Shown: positions 45,263-56,762, numbered from the stretch's first letter. The stretch is DNA of 64,000 bases from Bemisia tabaci (GCF_918797505.1 NC_092799.1:31756597-31820596); one strand, 5' to 3'. The notes: generated from the sequence alone by a model not told the origin. Translations and numbers: made by a program.

Positions 45263-47730
45263 CAAAGTAACATTTTCCGGTTCCATTGTTAGAGAAGAAA
45301 CAAGTCATTTTGTTGTAAGTTAGGATAATATTTGTGTTGATTAAGTGGCTTGAGCATTGGACTACCTGGCTGCGCCTTGCATAGCTGCCTCTATATCAAG
45401 ATGATTGGGAGAAAAGCTTACTGGTTGATGTGCGAATCTGAATCCTAAATCCCTAGGAACGGTAGTTGTGAAAACCAGACGGATGTACAATGCTAGGTAC
45501 CTTGCTCCTCACTCACTTTCTCATGGATGTTCACTGGTCTCTCCAAGGTTCTGGTTTTGCGATGCGTTGAAGCCAATGCTTTAAGTTTAGCTATAACAAC
45601 CAGGCTTCGGAGATACTAATTAACAATCCTAGCAGTCACCAAATTCTCCAGCAAACCCGCATAGTTGTCTATTAACAGCTGAAGAAGCAATGGAAACCGT
45701 ATTTACCTATGACAACAAGATTTTTTCCGTTGGAACTCTGATAGTAAGTATGAGGGGGAACTATCACCTTTAAGGCACGTTTCTCCATGAATTTTCTTGT
45801 TTTTTGGCATCAAACTAAGTAGAACTCAAGGAAAATGAGGCAAAACTTTACAAGTTACCATGTAAGGTTCATCTGCTGAAAAAATAGAATAAAGTCTAAA
45901 ATTCCTAATGAACATCACCAAGATGGTTCTGCCACCAGCAGTTCATTTTTTAAGGCACGGATCAAATACGGTTATCTATTATTCTCACGGTGCCCATCAA
46001 ATTATAGGTAAGAAACCTAGTCCTGTAATAATAATGGCATGGAATGACGGGCTCTAATTGGTGACTTGACCATCCCCAATAAGTTATCGAAAGAATTTAC
46101 TTCTTAAAAGATCCTTTGCGAATAAAGCCAAGTAAATATGCAGATAAAAGTCCCGTGTGATATGTGAAGTGTACTTATTCAAAGTAATTTCAAAGGGAAG
46201 GGATGAAATGTTCAAAAGGTAACGTCCAAATTTGCAAAGTTGTAGAGGCGCTAGGCACAAATTGGACAAGGTGCCGCTAAGTAATGATTAAATGAATTTT
46301 TTATTGTTATTAATTACGGAAAAGAGGAAAAGAGAATCAGGCCGAATGCCAAAATCCAAAATTCGAAAAGTGTAGGGTGTTGTAGGAGCCGAACCTTCTT
46401 CGAGATTACGGGCGGCGAGCGGCAACCTGATTGGCTACGAAGATTGCCGAGCATGGCCGAAGGCCTACTCGCCGCTTGGTAGGTGTTGACGGCGGTTTGA
46501 CAAACAGCAGTTTTTGGTGAAATGTGGTCCGGAATATCTGGGCCAATCTGTTCACTCCACAATCAACTCACTTTTGATGACCATGTCACTAATATCCAAC
46601 GAGCTAACCTCATTCATCGATACTCACTTGCAACAATCGAAGCTAGCTCCAAAAATCACTCTTACCAAGCCTTACTTTGACTCGACTCAAACTCAAATAT
46701 ACCCCAAGTCTAATAATTGAGACCGCGAAAATCGGTAAAAATGATACATTAACGAAAATAGACCGGGCCTCAAATTAGCAATTTCGCATAAAAAAATTCA
46801 ATTACTTACTTACGTTATTACGATGGGCTCTCCTATCCATTGATCACAATTTTTATTGCAGTAGGAGGTCCAATGAAATTTAAAAAAACGAAATCAAGAA
46901 TTTGGATCACATCTCAGAATCTTATTATCGGAAAAATGAACCATGATTAAAGCCGTATGTTATATTATTTTTAAATATTTCGTAATCTTTTAAGAATTTT
47001 TAATTTACCAAGAGAAGGAGCTCCATATATTTTGTCGCTGCTTCTAAATAAAAACTGTGACGGTACAAGGATGTCATTATTATCTTATCATTTGAAACTG
47101 CTTGGAATACTTTTTTGATGGGTCATATCCTCATTCTTCAACTAGAGATTAATCTTAACCCACCCTCTTTTCTCAGAGTAAATCAAAATGAAAACACGTC
47201 TGAACAGTAAAACATGCCAACGTACCCCATACTAGCACGGGATACGATTTCTTTTTTTTGCGATGCTAAATAAATTTTTAATTAACTTTAAAAGCGGAAG
47301 CTTTCATGAAATGACTCAACTATGTCGCTATTAAGACAATAAATTGTCTAGGGTAGCCTAATAATAAACCTCATTTTTCAAAGTTATTAAATTCTGAGTT
47401 TGTATCCGCGCCCAGTTTGAGTACTAAGAAATCGTCTTTTTATTGAAACGAGTCTTTAATAATAAATGCCGTTCCTCCGGGTTTTGCCACGACAAGTATC
47501 TTGGCGAAATTCTTCAGCAGCCACTCCTTACGAATTTTCTAAGAAATTGTCAGCAGAGATTGCCAAATTTCTCCTTGACCGGGCCAATAGCACGGAAAGA
47601 AACCTTCGCATAAAAAAACTTTTCATTTAGTAGCCTCTGTTAGTCAACATCTGTAAAAACATAAGGTGCTTCCTCATTAGATGGAAAGTCATTTTGGTTC
47701 TGTGACTTTTTTGCTTGTAAAGTATCTATC
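45263..47730. other. No gene recognised
   Basis: AT-rich. The part at 46380-46520 is GC-richer but has no recognisable frame. Nothing else named. Confidence 0.35.
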
Positions 47731-47971
47731 CTGCCGTGCTAAGGAAGGACGCCGGATGTGCAATCAGGCGTTGCCAAACTTCCTCCGATAAAATACGAAT
47801 TTTCAAGGAAAAATTTTAGACATTTTTCTTCAAATTTTTCAGACAATTTGGTACACACTTTAATCTTTAAAGGAAAACTATGCATAGCTTCTCTAAAAAA
47901 TGCACGTTTTATCCAAGGAAATTTGGCAACTCTCGAATGCACATACGGTGTTCTTCCTTAGCATGGTAGTA
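47731..47971. mobile_element. CTGCCGTGCTAAGG foldback MITE, third full copy
   Basis: The left end CTGCCGTGCTAAGGAAGGAC pairs with the right end TTCTTCCTTAGCATGGTAG. Inner pairing is GTTGCCAAACTTCCTCCGAT against AAGGAAATTTGGCAAC. Both strands are open for 67 codons because the element is palindromic, which gives two mirror-image proteins and indicates neither is a gene. Confidence 0.8.
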
Positions 47972-48107
47972 TTAAAGTTAAAATTCGAAAACCCAGATAC
48001 GTAGACTCAGGTCAACCCATTAGCTAGATAATCGTTATAATACTCCAATTTTTCTGAGCAAAAAATGTATATTAACCCGTAGATGTAATTATCCCGTAAT
48101 TAAAATG

Positions 48108-48170
48108 TTAGTTAGTTAGTTAATTTTATTTAACGACGATCAGCATCTAGGCTATTTACGTCGGGGACTA
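48108..48170 (-). mobile_element. Non-LTR retroelement 3' end with TAAC tail (fragment)
   Basis: Plus-strand TTAGTTAGTTAGTTAATT, then TTATTTAACGACGATCAGC, then ATCTAGGCTATTTACG is the inverse of the 34181-34220 and 63361-63429 fragments. On the minus strand it reads TAGCCTAGATGCTGATCG, an AAATAAAA motif and a (TTAAC/TAAC)n tail. Confidence 0.6.
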
Positions 48171-48802
48171 TGCAATTTTAAATTTTTAAATTTAGTTTCT
48201 TGAAGAGTTTTAAAATTTCTGTTACTACCATTGGACTATCTGAACACAAAGGGTGCATATTAAGAGGGAGGTAACCCGTAATGTTAGATGTATATGTATT
48301 TATGTTATGTATTGTTAGTTGTTTTGTCTCCCATTACCACTATTTGTAACTCCGTTCACGTCACGTCTCCATGCTTTCATTACTTTAAACTTTAAAATCC
48401 ACAATCTACTATTTTTTTGTACGAGTTTCTTCTGGAGATCGATCGGCGAAATTTCCATTATATTTCGTCAAATAGCTGGTGCTTGTCTTGAGACACCTTG
48501 CAGTCTCTAAATGTTCAATTACGACTTAGTTTTTCATTGCCTGGCTTTCAGAAAGCTTAGAAACTTCGACAGTCAACCCGATGTATATCTCCTTCAATTT
48601 TTTAACACCTCAATATTTTGTAAAGTCAAACTACCAAACTTTATACACACATTAATCAATGATTGTAAAATCTGAACACAACGTGTTCTGCGAAACTCCT
48701 CTCCTCCTTTCTCCACAGAAAAAGGGCAATGTTTTGCCACTACTAAAGTCATACGCGTAAGAAATATGCGATGGATATAAAGTTCATTTAAGTTAAGTAT
48801 TC

Positions 48803-50003
48803 ATACAGGGTGTACCAAAAGTCCGTCCCACCCCTGCTAACTTTTGAACGAATTGAGCTAGGGTAATGAAACTTTGGGAATGTTCCTATCTCAAAGGGGA
48901 CCATCTTTTGGGGGGGTCAAAATTTTGGTCCCCCCTCAGGGGGGGCGCGGGGGGCCCCCAACTTTTTTTTTTCAAATGGCAACCCCTATCTTGTGATACA
49001 TCATTCGAAAGAGCATAAAAAATTAAGAATTTTGGCGCAAACCGCAGATCAATATCTTAATTTTTGACCGAGTTATGATAGGTCAAAGGTCAAATTTGAC
49101 CTATTTTCAAAAAATCATAACTCCGGTTCAAATTATCGCAGAGAAAAAAATAAAACGGGAAAATTTACCAAATTGTGTCCGCTTTTAAGTAAAAATTGCA
49201 GAAATCACTTCGCTGTAATTTTAAGGGGGGGCTCGGACCCCCGAATACGTCAATTCAAAGGTCATTCAATTTTCCCGCGAAAAAAGGCAATTTCCCCTAG
49301 ATTTGCCTCCACATTATCTCAGTAAGGTCAAAATTAGTTCAACATTACGTAGGCAAGTCCCCAAATTTCGGGAAAACGAAATTTAAACGGTCAAATTTAA
49401 TCACCTTAAATTTCGTTTTTTTTTTTAACTTTTCCCGAAATTTGGGGACTTGCCTACGTAATGTTGAACTAATTTTGACCTTACTGAGATAATGTGGAGG
49501 CAAATCTAGGGGAAATTGCCTTTTTTCGCGGGAAAATTGAATGACCTTTGAATTGACGTATTCGGGGGTCCGAGCCCCCCCTTAAAATTACAGCGAAGTG
49601 ATTTCTGCAATTTTTACTTAAAAGCGGACACAATTTGGTAAATTTTCCCGTTTTATTTTTTTCTCTGCGATAATTTGAACCGGAGTTATGATTTTTTGAA
49701 AATAGGTCAAATTTGACCTTTGACCTATCATAACTCGGTCAAAAATTAAGATATTGATCTGCGGTTTGCGCCAAAATTCTTAATTTTTTATGCTCTTTCG
49801 AATGATGTATCACAAGATAGGGGTTGCCATTTGAAAAAAAAAAGTTGGGGGCCCCCCGCGCCCCCCCTGAGGGGGGACCAAAATTTTGACCCCCCCAAAA
49901 GATGGTCCCCTTTGAGATAGGAACATTCCCAAAGTTTCATTACCCTAGCTCAATTCGTTCAAAAGTTAGCAGGGGTGGGACGGACTTTTGGTACACCCTG
50001 TAT
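48803..50003. mobile_element. 1.2-kb near-perfect palindrome (giant foldback)
   Basis: The left arm 48803-49376 and right arm 49430-50003 (about 574 bp each) are reverse complements. Base n pairs with 98806-n at every point I checked along the whole length, with no indel and no mismatch found by eye. The outer ends are ATACAGGGTGTACCAAAAGT and ACTTTTGGTACACCCTGTAT. The spacer 49377-49429 holds a small inner hairpin (CGAAATTTA and TAAATTTCG) and a T-tract. There is no coding frame of note. Arms carry G-rich and C-rich runs near the outer third. A transcript would be one very long dsRNA hairpin. Only AT is shared at both flanks, so the target duplication is unclear and the element class is unknown. 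Confidence 0.9.
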
Positions 50004-51565
50004 ATCTTTCTCGCGGCAACTCTGGTTCCTAATAATGAAAAAAAAAAAAAAATTGCGCGCGGATACGAAAAAATTGAAAATGCATGATATGAGTTTCGCA
50101 AATAGTGCAAAAAGGAGTAAATTTTATCCTTTTTTGATGTGCTCATTATAATTTTCGGCAGTCTGATTCTTAAAAATCTCAAATCTATCCGTATCTATCG
50201 AGTAGAACAGACACACTACGCCGAAGCTTTCTTTTAATGTTCTATTGACAAATTGTATTTGTAAATATCGTATTCACTAATGCCCTGCATCCATCTACAA
50301 GAATTAAAGTAACAAGGGATGGGGGGACAAAGTGACATTAGAGAGTCTACATTATCCATCGGACCAGGAATTTAGGAATTATGTCTTCTATTTTGGGAGA
50401 ATTACCTTTAACTCTGCAACTTTTTCCGGACGGTCAACCTGCTCTGAGCTTCGTGTTGTTGATTTTATTTCGAGCGTCCGAAAAGTTAGGCCCAGCTTGC
50501 TGATTAAAAGCTGTGCTCGTCAGCAAAACTTCGGAAAGCCCATCGGACGAGTCTCGAATTTCCGGAGAAACTGAACGCACAAACATTTCATTCCGCTGAG
50601 ACAGCACTCGAGGGCGGTGCCCTGGAGAGTTCTTAGAATTGAAACAATTATTTACTCTCTGTGCAGAAGATCGGCCTGGAGTGGTTAATTAAAACATTAG
50701 GTTGTTTCGGAAACCTTTCATGTCCGTCAATCCTTCGCTCATGTTTACAAATTCCGGGAATATCGAGTTCTGCATTAATCAAAATCACAAAACTGTCGAG
50801 CTCAAAGACTAATTAAAATAGTTAACGAGAGCGTAATAATCGGATTTGATGATTATGATAAAACCGTAATATTCGCAGCTTGGTCTGTGCGAGCGTCGCG
50901 AGCTACGGAAAGTAAAGGTCCTCTTGCGATTTAAAGATGATTCGATCTACGGGGGAGTGTTTGATTGACTATAGGAAAATTTGCTTTAATTTTATGAAAA
51001 ATTTGTCATTGCTTTCGGGTATCGACATTTCTATGGAGCCCTTTACGAAGAGTGGAATTGAAGAATCAAGGATGAAAACCCGCAAACTCCTTTCTTTTTA
51101 AAAAAATGAGGTTAATGATATTTGTGAGGTATTAATTAGCAAGTTAAGGCCTTCCAGAATAATAATGCGATCTCATAGGATCAAAAACAACAGAATCCTT
51201 TTATTTTAATGATTGAAATTCGAAGTCCTAGTCCTGATGTAATCTTGGGTAAATGCAGGACAGGTTTTCGCGATTTTTCATAATCACTTTAATTACGAAG
51301 GACAACTAATACTGCGTAATGCAGTGTAATGACGTCACTCTGGCTATAATGATCATTTGATCACTACCTTGTACTTTATCAGATTTTAGATTTAGATTGT
51401 AGGTTTGATCCTCGATGCCTCCATTGTAATGGCAATGATTCATACAAGAGAAAACTTTGCAATTGTTACCAGATTTCCCTGTAGAGAAATCTTTATTATA
51501 TCACTGGGACCTTTGGACCCAATTTACAAGGTTTCTATCCTAAATAAATGAGCAGCATCATCACA
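50004..51565. other. No gene recognised
   Basis: A plus-strand frame of 80 codons at 50332-50574 has no recognisable family. TGACGTCA occurs near 51331. Nothing else named. Confidence 0.35.
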
Positions 51566-51692
51566 ATTGGACGTATTTCTATCAAATGGAACTATGTGCA
51601 TTATGACGTGAGCCCTGTTATGCACATATCCATATGGGTCTCAGGGCTCATGTCTTAATGCACTTAGTTCCGTTTCATAGAAATCGTCCAAT
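51566..51692. mobile_element. 127-bp MITE, ATTGGACGTATT family, cleanest copy
   Basis: Left ATTGGACGTATTTCTATCAA, then ATGGAACTATGTGCATTATG. Right CATGTCTTAATGCACTTAG, then TTCCGTTTCATAGAAATCG, then TCCAAT. Core GAGCCCTG...CAGGGCTC. The whole element is one imperfect hairpin. It serves as the reference for the larger, interrupted copies. Confidence 0.8.
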
Positions 51693-51903
51693 TTACTGCT
51701 CTAATAAGTTAAATGGCTGCACTGCTACAGTGCCCTCACGGAATAACAACTCTGTTTATGTATTCAGCCTCATCTAGATTATCTATTTAGGGAGAGTCCA
51801 GGTATGTCGGTAATTTTGAGGTTACGCCATGTAGCTCTTAAAGCCCAAAAGGTAAGCCAGTCTGGATTCAAACTATCCAGACTGATTTCTCATCACAGTT
51901 TTT

Positions 51904-52002
51904 AAGAACCATCGTTTGTTGAGCACGTAATGACGTTGTTTTTTAATAAATTTACTCACATTCGAGGAAGAACGCTCATTTATGAACATTCTTGACCATC
52001 TG
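51904..52002. mobile_element. Internal fragment of the GAGTACC-end MITE family
   Basis: GAACCATCGTTTGTTGAGCAC through GGAAGAACGCTCATTTATGA and ACATTCTTGACCATCT matches 13790-13885 with substitutions. The terminal repeats are missing here. Confidence 0.55.
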
Positions 52003-52010
52003 AGTTCAGA

Positions 52011-52288
52011 GTGTCTACAAGTCCTGAATTTCCGGAATCCGGATATAGTACTGATTTTTCAAGGGCGTTCCGGAAGTACTGGAAATGTGCGGAATTTCGC
52101 GAGAAGGTCCGGAATTTGTGTCAATTTTGTCGTAACTCGAGGGAGAAATTCAAATTTTTTAAAATTTTCGAATTTCGTCCATTGGAGGTACTAAAAAAGT
52201 ACTGAATTTCTCTTATGAGGAGGTACTGAATTTCTCGGGAATGGACTGGAAAAGTTCTGATTTTTGGCCAGCCTGTTTTCGTAGACAC
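52011..52288. mobile_element. 278-bp MITE with GTGTCTAC ends
   Basis: GTGTCTACAAGTCCTGAATT (left) pairs with CAGCCTGTTTTCGTAGACAC (right). The interior is made of repeated phrases such as CCGGAA, TACTGAATTTCTC and GGTACTGAATTTC, giving open frames in two registers without meaning. It directly follows the 51904-52002 fragment. Confidence 0.6.
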
Positions 52289-53335
52289 CGTACAGTTTGA
52301 TATTGGAATCTGAAGATTGACAGCTGGATTTGCCCAGTGTTATTCGTGTTAAAAGGCTGCTCTTTTGGGCCCTAAGAGCTCCATATTTCGTCGCGTCCGC
52401 ACTCTTTCCATGTAGACGCTCTATAACCTTATCTCTTATGAATAAATTGACGTAACGTAATAAGCAAAAGTGTATGTGACTTGAACTTTCGGGACTTTTC
52501 GTAATCTTAGGAGGAAATTTCGAAGGAACCAGTTGCATCGTCGTGTTTCTCATGTAATACATTAGACTAATCTCGAATATTCATACCCTGCTGAAACTCC
52601 ACATTCTTGTTCTCCAGTTGCGCAGCATTATTAATTTAGCATCAAAGTTTCAAGCCGGGGCCGGTTGGTTAGGTTGAAGAGGGGTTGTGCAAATGGAAGC
52701 GCAATCTTCAGCTTTAATTGAAAAAGACCCTACTTGGCCCTCTTCATTCCGACCGGAAGCAAGGGCTTATTCAACTCATCCTCAAACTCAGAGATGGTGT
52801 TCTAGTCATCCTGCGATACATTCAGCATAAACCTGAAATCCTCATGAAAGAGGGGAAAAGCTCATTTAAGCACGATTATACCTGAAAGGGATATGTAATT
52901 TTTGGTGCGGAACTGGTCACAAAGAGGGTATAACTGCGGACGCGTGTTTTGAGTCTAGTATGGTTTAATATTAACACAGCGCAGCTTCACGACTGTCTGA
53001 AGCTCCTGTGATATATGTTTTATTTTAGGATCTATGATTTCAGCATGAAGAACAAGACGTAACATACTCTTGAAGAATGATCATTCGACTAATTTCAATT
53101 ACAGATTGTTTAATTCTCTCATACAAATTAGATACATAATGTTTTTATTTAAAACAAGAAGGTTACGCCCCCTAGACGCTACGCGCCGGTAAGGTCCGCT
53201 TTGCAAACCCCTCGTGGGTTCATTTGTATGAAAATCGGCTCATCTATCATAGGATCTATATCATATCAATAATTTCCCAAACTAAAAGAGAATTGAAAGA
53301 TAAAAAAATTAATAATATATCCTTATAGAATTATA
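52289..53335. other. No gene recognised
   Basis: A minus-strand frame of 123 codons (52191-52562) begins inside this stretch and ends in the MITE. Its protein shows no family and is rejected. GACGCTACGCGCCGGTAAGG near 53177 is a short GC-rich island resembling Helitron-type tails, without proof. Confidence 0.35.
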
Positions 53336-53443
53336 TTTTGTCCGTCATTTTTGGGTCCTAGAAGGCTCCATTCAGCCTGACATGGCCGAGCCAATCAGAG
53401 GTGGTAACCGCAGTGGCCATACTATGCCTGTAAAGGTACTCTA
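53336..53443. mobile_element. Right-hand fragment of the GAGTACC-end MITE
   Basis: GTCATTTTTGGGTCC, then GAGCCAATCAGAGGTGGTAA, then CAGTGGCCATACT and GGTACTCTA match 5680-5780. The left half is absent. Confidence 0.7.
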
Positions 53444-53471
53444 GTTCCGTTTAGTAGAAATACGTCCAATT
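53444..53471. mobile_element. Lone end of the ATTGGACGTATT MITE family
   Basis: GTTCCGTTTAGTAGAAATAC then GTCCAATT is the right end of that family. It starts exactly where the 53336-53443 fragment stops. One element therefore inserted into the other at the TA of CTTAGTTCC-type sequence, and the rest was then lost. Confidence 0.6.
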
Positions 53472-53981
53472 GATTTATGACCTGTCAATGACTAAATTGT
53501 CCTGAATTAACGGAATTAACTCACACAGGATTTGTACATGAGTTTACGTTATTTGTTTCGATTTGAAAAAGTGAGTTCGATATTGTATCGAATAATGTAG
53601 TCACCACGGCAGGATGACGGAAGAGTGGCTGTTGAAGAATACTTGATTGAGTTCCTCCTGGGAGGAGACGAAGGGGACGCCCAGCGAAAGGGTGGCGACG
53701 GGAGTTTTACATTAAACGGGGGAGTGGCAACTCCCTGCACAGAAAAAAATAGATGGTGCTGACGATAGGACCTTCTGTTCACAGGGCTCCTGCAGTTTCT
53801 TTGTTAAACTTGCAGAATTCCTCCGGTTGTGAGAACAGAACTTCGGTCGTGGGAACAGAGTACTCTGTCCTCATAATGGGAACTTCTGTGACCGTTACAC
53901 AAGAAGTGCAGGAGTCCTGTGAACAGAGCTATTTTTACTTTCTCGCTCCCATAGGGTAGAGAGGAAGTATTGTCATCCTCC

Positions 53982-54002
53982 AAAAAAAAAAAAAAAAAAA
54001 AA
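53982..54002. repeat. A-tract of about 21 bases
   Basis: Run of A following GTCATCCTCC. The downstream sequence up to 54.77 kb contains the tandem array. Confidence 0.8.
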
Positions 54003-54259
54003 GTTGAAATTTCATCATTTCTAGACGTTTTAAGGTCCCAGGAGTAAAAATAACCATACTTGAAAAAATGTGTGTCCGTCCGTGTGGCGTCCCCCAAATC
54101 TGTGTACAGCGATATCTTAGAATCTATCTGTTCGATTTCATTCAAAATTGGCACAGGACACCATATCTATGGTCTCCTTATGCACGTCCAACGATTTTGA
54201 GGTACGCTAAAATTTGGGGGGGCTACGCTCAATTGTCCATTTTTAGCAAAATCACATGG

Positions 54260-54770
54260 AAAGCTCATTTTGAAAGACTGTAAATTTTGAAAAATGGCTT
54301 TAATTCTTTAAAAATGGGCATCAAGCACATCACCTGGGTCATTAATTTAAGTTCCAAAAAGATCTTTGCACTAAACTCAAAATTCAAGGGATTACGAGGC
54401 CCAAAAGTAGGGCACTTTGCTCCGCGACATCACAAACAGTTCATTTTCAAGGACTGTAAATTTTAGAAACAAATGCCTTTAATTCTTCGAAAGTTAGCAT
54501 AAGAGCACCACCTGGTTCATTAATTTAAGTTCCTATGAGGTCTTTGGACTAAACTAAAAATTGAAGGGTTACGCGTCATGTAGCGAGGAGAGCACTTCGG
54601 TCAGACGGAGAGCTCATGGACAGTAGATTTTAAAAAAATGCCTTTAATTCTATGAAAGTTGGCTCAAAAGCACCACCTGAGTCATTAAATAAGTTCCTAA
54701 AGGGTCCTTGGACTAATCTCATAATTGCAGAGGGGCCGATAGGAAACGCTCAATTCTCCAATGAATGAGT
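54260..54770. repeat. Three diverged tandem units, about 176 bp
   Basis: Markers GACTGTAAATTTT at 54276, the same at 54452, and GACAGTAGATTTT at 54619 (spacing 176 and 167). Each is followed by a version of GCCTTTAATTCTTTG(A)AA, CACCACCTGGGTCATTAA and TTTAAGTTCC. Units differ by many substitutions and small indels, so the array is old. The sequence is unrelated to the 176-bp units at 31.88 kb. Confidence 0.75.
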
Positions 54771-55091
54771 CGGTACGCTCCTAGATAATAGCAGCGAACT
54801 TTTGAGTCAGATGAAACCTAGGAATTCAAATGCATTGTATAATGCATCATATACTATCTCCAAAATTACTCCGTAGGTATACACCAAGCAAAATTAGACA
54901 ACTAATCAGGTACTTACATTACATACAATTATCGAAGCTAAAACGCAAGCACTGACACTTGGATTTTTATTAGAAACTAATATGTTTGTTGTTGATGAAT
55001 TTAGAATCCCGGCAGATTCCATCTTTCGCGGTTCCTTTTTACGAGGTACTGAACACAAATATAATATAATAATATAATAAAACTGCACAAA

Positions 55092-55093
<2 letters not shown>

Positions 55094-55124
<31 letters not shown>
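55094..55124. repeat. T31 tract
   Basis: Uninterrupted run of 31 T. It could be the poly(A) tail of a retroelement on the minus strand, whose body would then extend to higher coordinates (55125 onward). No diagnostic retroelement motif was found there. Confidence 0.9.
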
Positions 55125-55126
<2 letters not shown>

Positions 55127-55773
55127 TGGTATTTTAACAATTTAATTAGGTATTGATGTTGTTGTTGCGAGGTTAGTTGACACGGGGTTACGACTGGTTA
55201 CGAGCAGCAAGAAGGTAGCGCTCTCTATTGTTTTCGTTTCGAATTACGGGGATACGCGCTAAGGAACTGGCGCTCTTGGCGGGCGGGTGGTGAACCATTA
55301 CCAGCAGGTAGATTCGCCCGCCAAATTTAAAATTTGGACGATGCTGAGCGAAAACCGTTTAGTTTTAAGACTATTTAAACATCGAATAGTCAATCTACCC
55401 ATTGAAGTAGATTTTTGATGGCTTTTGACCGTGCTTAAGGAAAGATTATAACATATAATCGTATCTGAAGTATGATGCCAATGAATCTAATGGATCCTAA
55501 TGAATCGTAGAAAAGCTAAGATTTTTACGGATCGCCGTCTTTAATAGGAGGCATCATTAATCAATTACATATTTAATTGAAGATGCCTCATAATATCGAC
55601 AAGTCGAGTCCGAATGTATGAATTCATCCTATATCTCGAAGACATTTACAATATAGTGCAGTGGTTTGAATAAAAATTTCATAACTATTATCCTGCGATC
55701 AAAATTCCAATCAAACTTTATGATTTTGTGAAATTGGCAGTATTTTTCTAAATATTGCAGTAAAAGTGTCTAT

Positions 55774-55973
55774 GCCGGCGCGGAGCGCCGGCAAAAGCGA
55801 GAAAGTCTTGTGCGATCTTCGCACCATGATGGGGGGCGAAGCCCCCCCACATGCCGGCGCGAAGCGCCGGTACGCGGCGCTTGCGCCGCGCATAAATTGG
55901 CCGGAGGCCAATTTTTTTCAGTGTGAAGGGTTTTGAGAGGGTAGACTCTGGCGACTGGGTGGCGCAGAGCGCC
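55774..55973. repeat. Cluster of seven GC-rich mini-hairpins
   Basis: Consecutive perfect stems with tiny loops: GCCGGCGC-GGA-GCGCCGGC (55774-55792), TGCGA-TCT-TCGCA (55811-55823), GGGGGGC-GAA-GCCCCCC (55831-55847), CCGGCGC-GAA-GCGCCGG (55854-55870), CGCGGCGC-TT-GCGCCGCG (55873-55890), ATTGGCC-GGA-GGCCAAT (55896-55912) and GGCGC-AGA-GCGCC (55961-55973). The minus strand is open in three registers across this stretch, a by-product of the symmetrical GC-rich composition. The hairpins are different sequences, not copies of one repeat. Confidence 0.9.
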
Positions 55974-56478
55974 AAAAAGCGCTACGGAAGCGGCTTTTTC
56001 GTTTGACATAGTCACTAGATCAGTCTATTTTCCCGGATATTTTCGATTTATCCATTCCTCGATCTTTCCGATGAGCAGGATCATACGTCGTCGGTAATAT
56101 CGGTCGAGGGATCGGGCTCGCGTTTGGTCGGATACTGAGGCGCGCTCGAAGCCAAGGATCCAAGGAAAGGGCGAAGAGGAATTATTAAACATGATGGATG
56201 GAGACGGCGCGGCATATCTTGTTGATGCATTGTGCCTCCCGACGTCGCCCTCGCATGGAAAGAGGGGTCCTACGAACGGTCTGAGCCTCAGCCGCAGCCA
56301 CCAGGAGCCGGGGAAATGAGACTGCCGAGGGAGAATTTGAGTGGAGATTAAAACAAGAACAATATTCAGCCGAAATGAAGCTCCCGACGCGGCGCTGCCA
56401 GACTGGGCCGGATCCGGCCTGACCTCTGCCTTGTAATTTGGTCAAAAACTTATTTTTGTTGTCAATTTGTGACATAAT

Positions 56479-56723
56479 CTGCCGTGCTTAGGTATGAACC
56501 GTATGAATATTCTAGAGTTACCAAAATGCCCTCAATAAAATGTTTATTTTTTAGGAAAGTTATGAATATTTTTTAAATTCTTCGAACCTTTAGGTGAAAT
56601 TACAAACGACAATATCTGAAAAATTGGAAGAAAAATATTCATAAGTTTACCAGGAAATTTGTGTTTTGGAAATGGAAATTTGGCAACGCCTAAAGGTTCA
56701 TACGGCGTTTTTCCTTACGGCAG
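56479..56723. mobile_element. CTGCCGTGCTAAGG foldback MITE, fourth full copy
   Basis: CTGCCGTGCTTAGGTATGAAC (left) pairs imperfectly with GTTCATACGGCG then TTTTTCCTTACGGCAG (right). The interior carries GGAAATTTGGCAACGCC and a TTGGAAGAAAAATATTCATAA block that is reverse-complementary to the orientation seen at 31.3 kb, so the centre is inverted relative to that copy. Confidence 0.75.
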
Positions 56724-56762
56724 TATTAAAGGTAGCATTTAATTGAACTTGTTAGGTATAGG

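Noticed and set aside
47739..47961. Two mirror-image 67-codon proteins on opposite strands
   Set aside because: Both are translations of the same palindromic MITE.
48803..50003. Palindrome as an assembly fold-back artefact
   Set aside because: Not excluded without reads. However, the spacer is unique, the flanks differ on the two sides, and the homology ends at a transposon-like terminus, so a biological element is more likely.
52191..52562. 123-codon minus-strand open frame
   Set aside because: Overlaps the GTGTCTAC-end MITE at its C-terminal end and shows no recognisable motif.
55711..56015. Three overlapping minus-strand frames of 66-81 codons
   Set aside because: All three registers are open because of the symmetrical mini-hairpin cluster. 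A real gene would favour one register.
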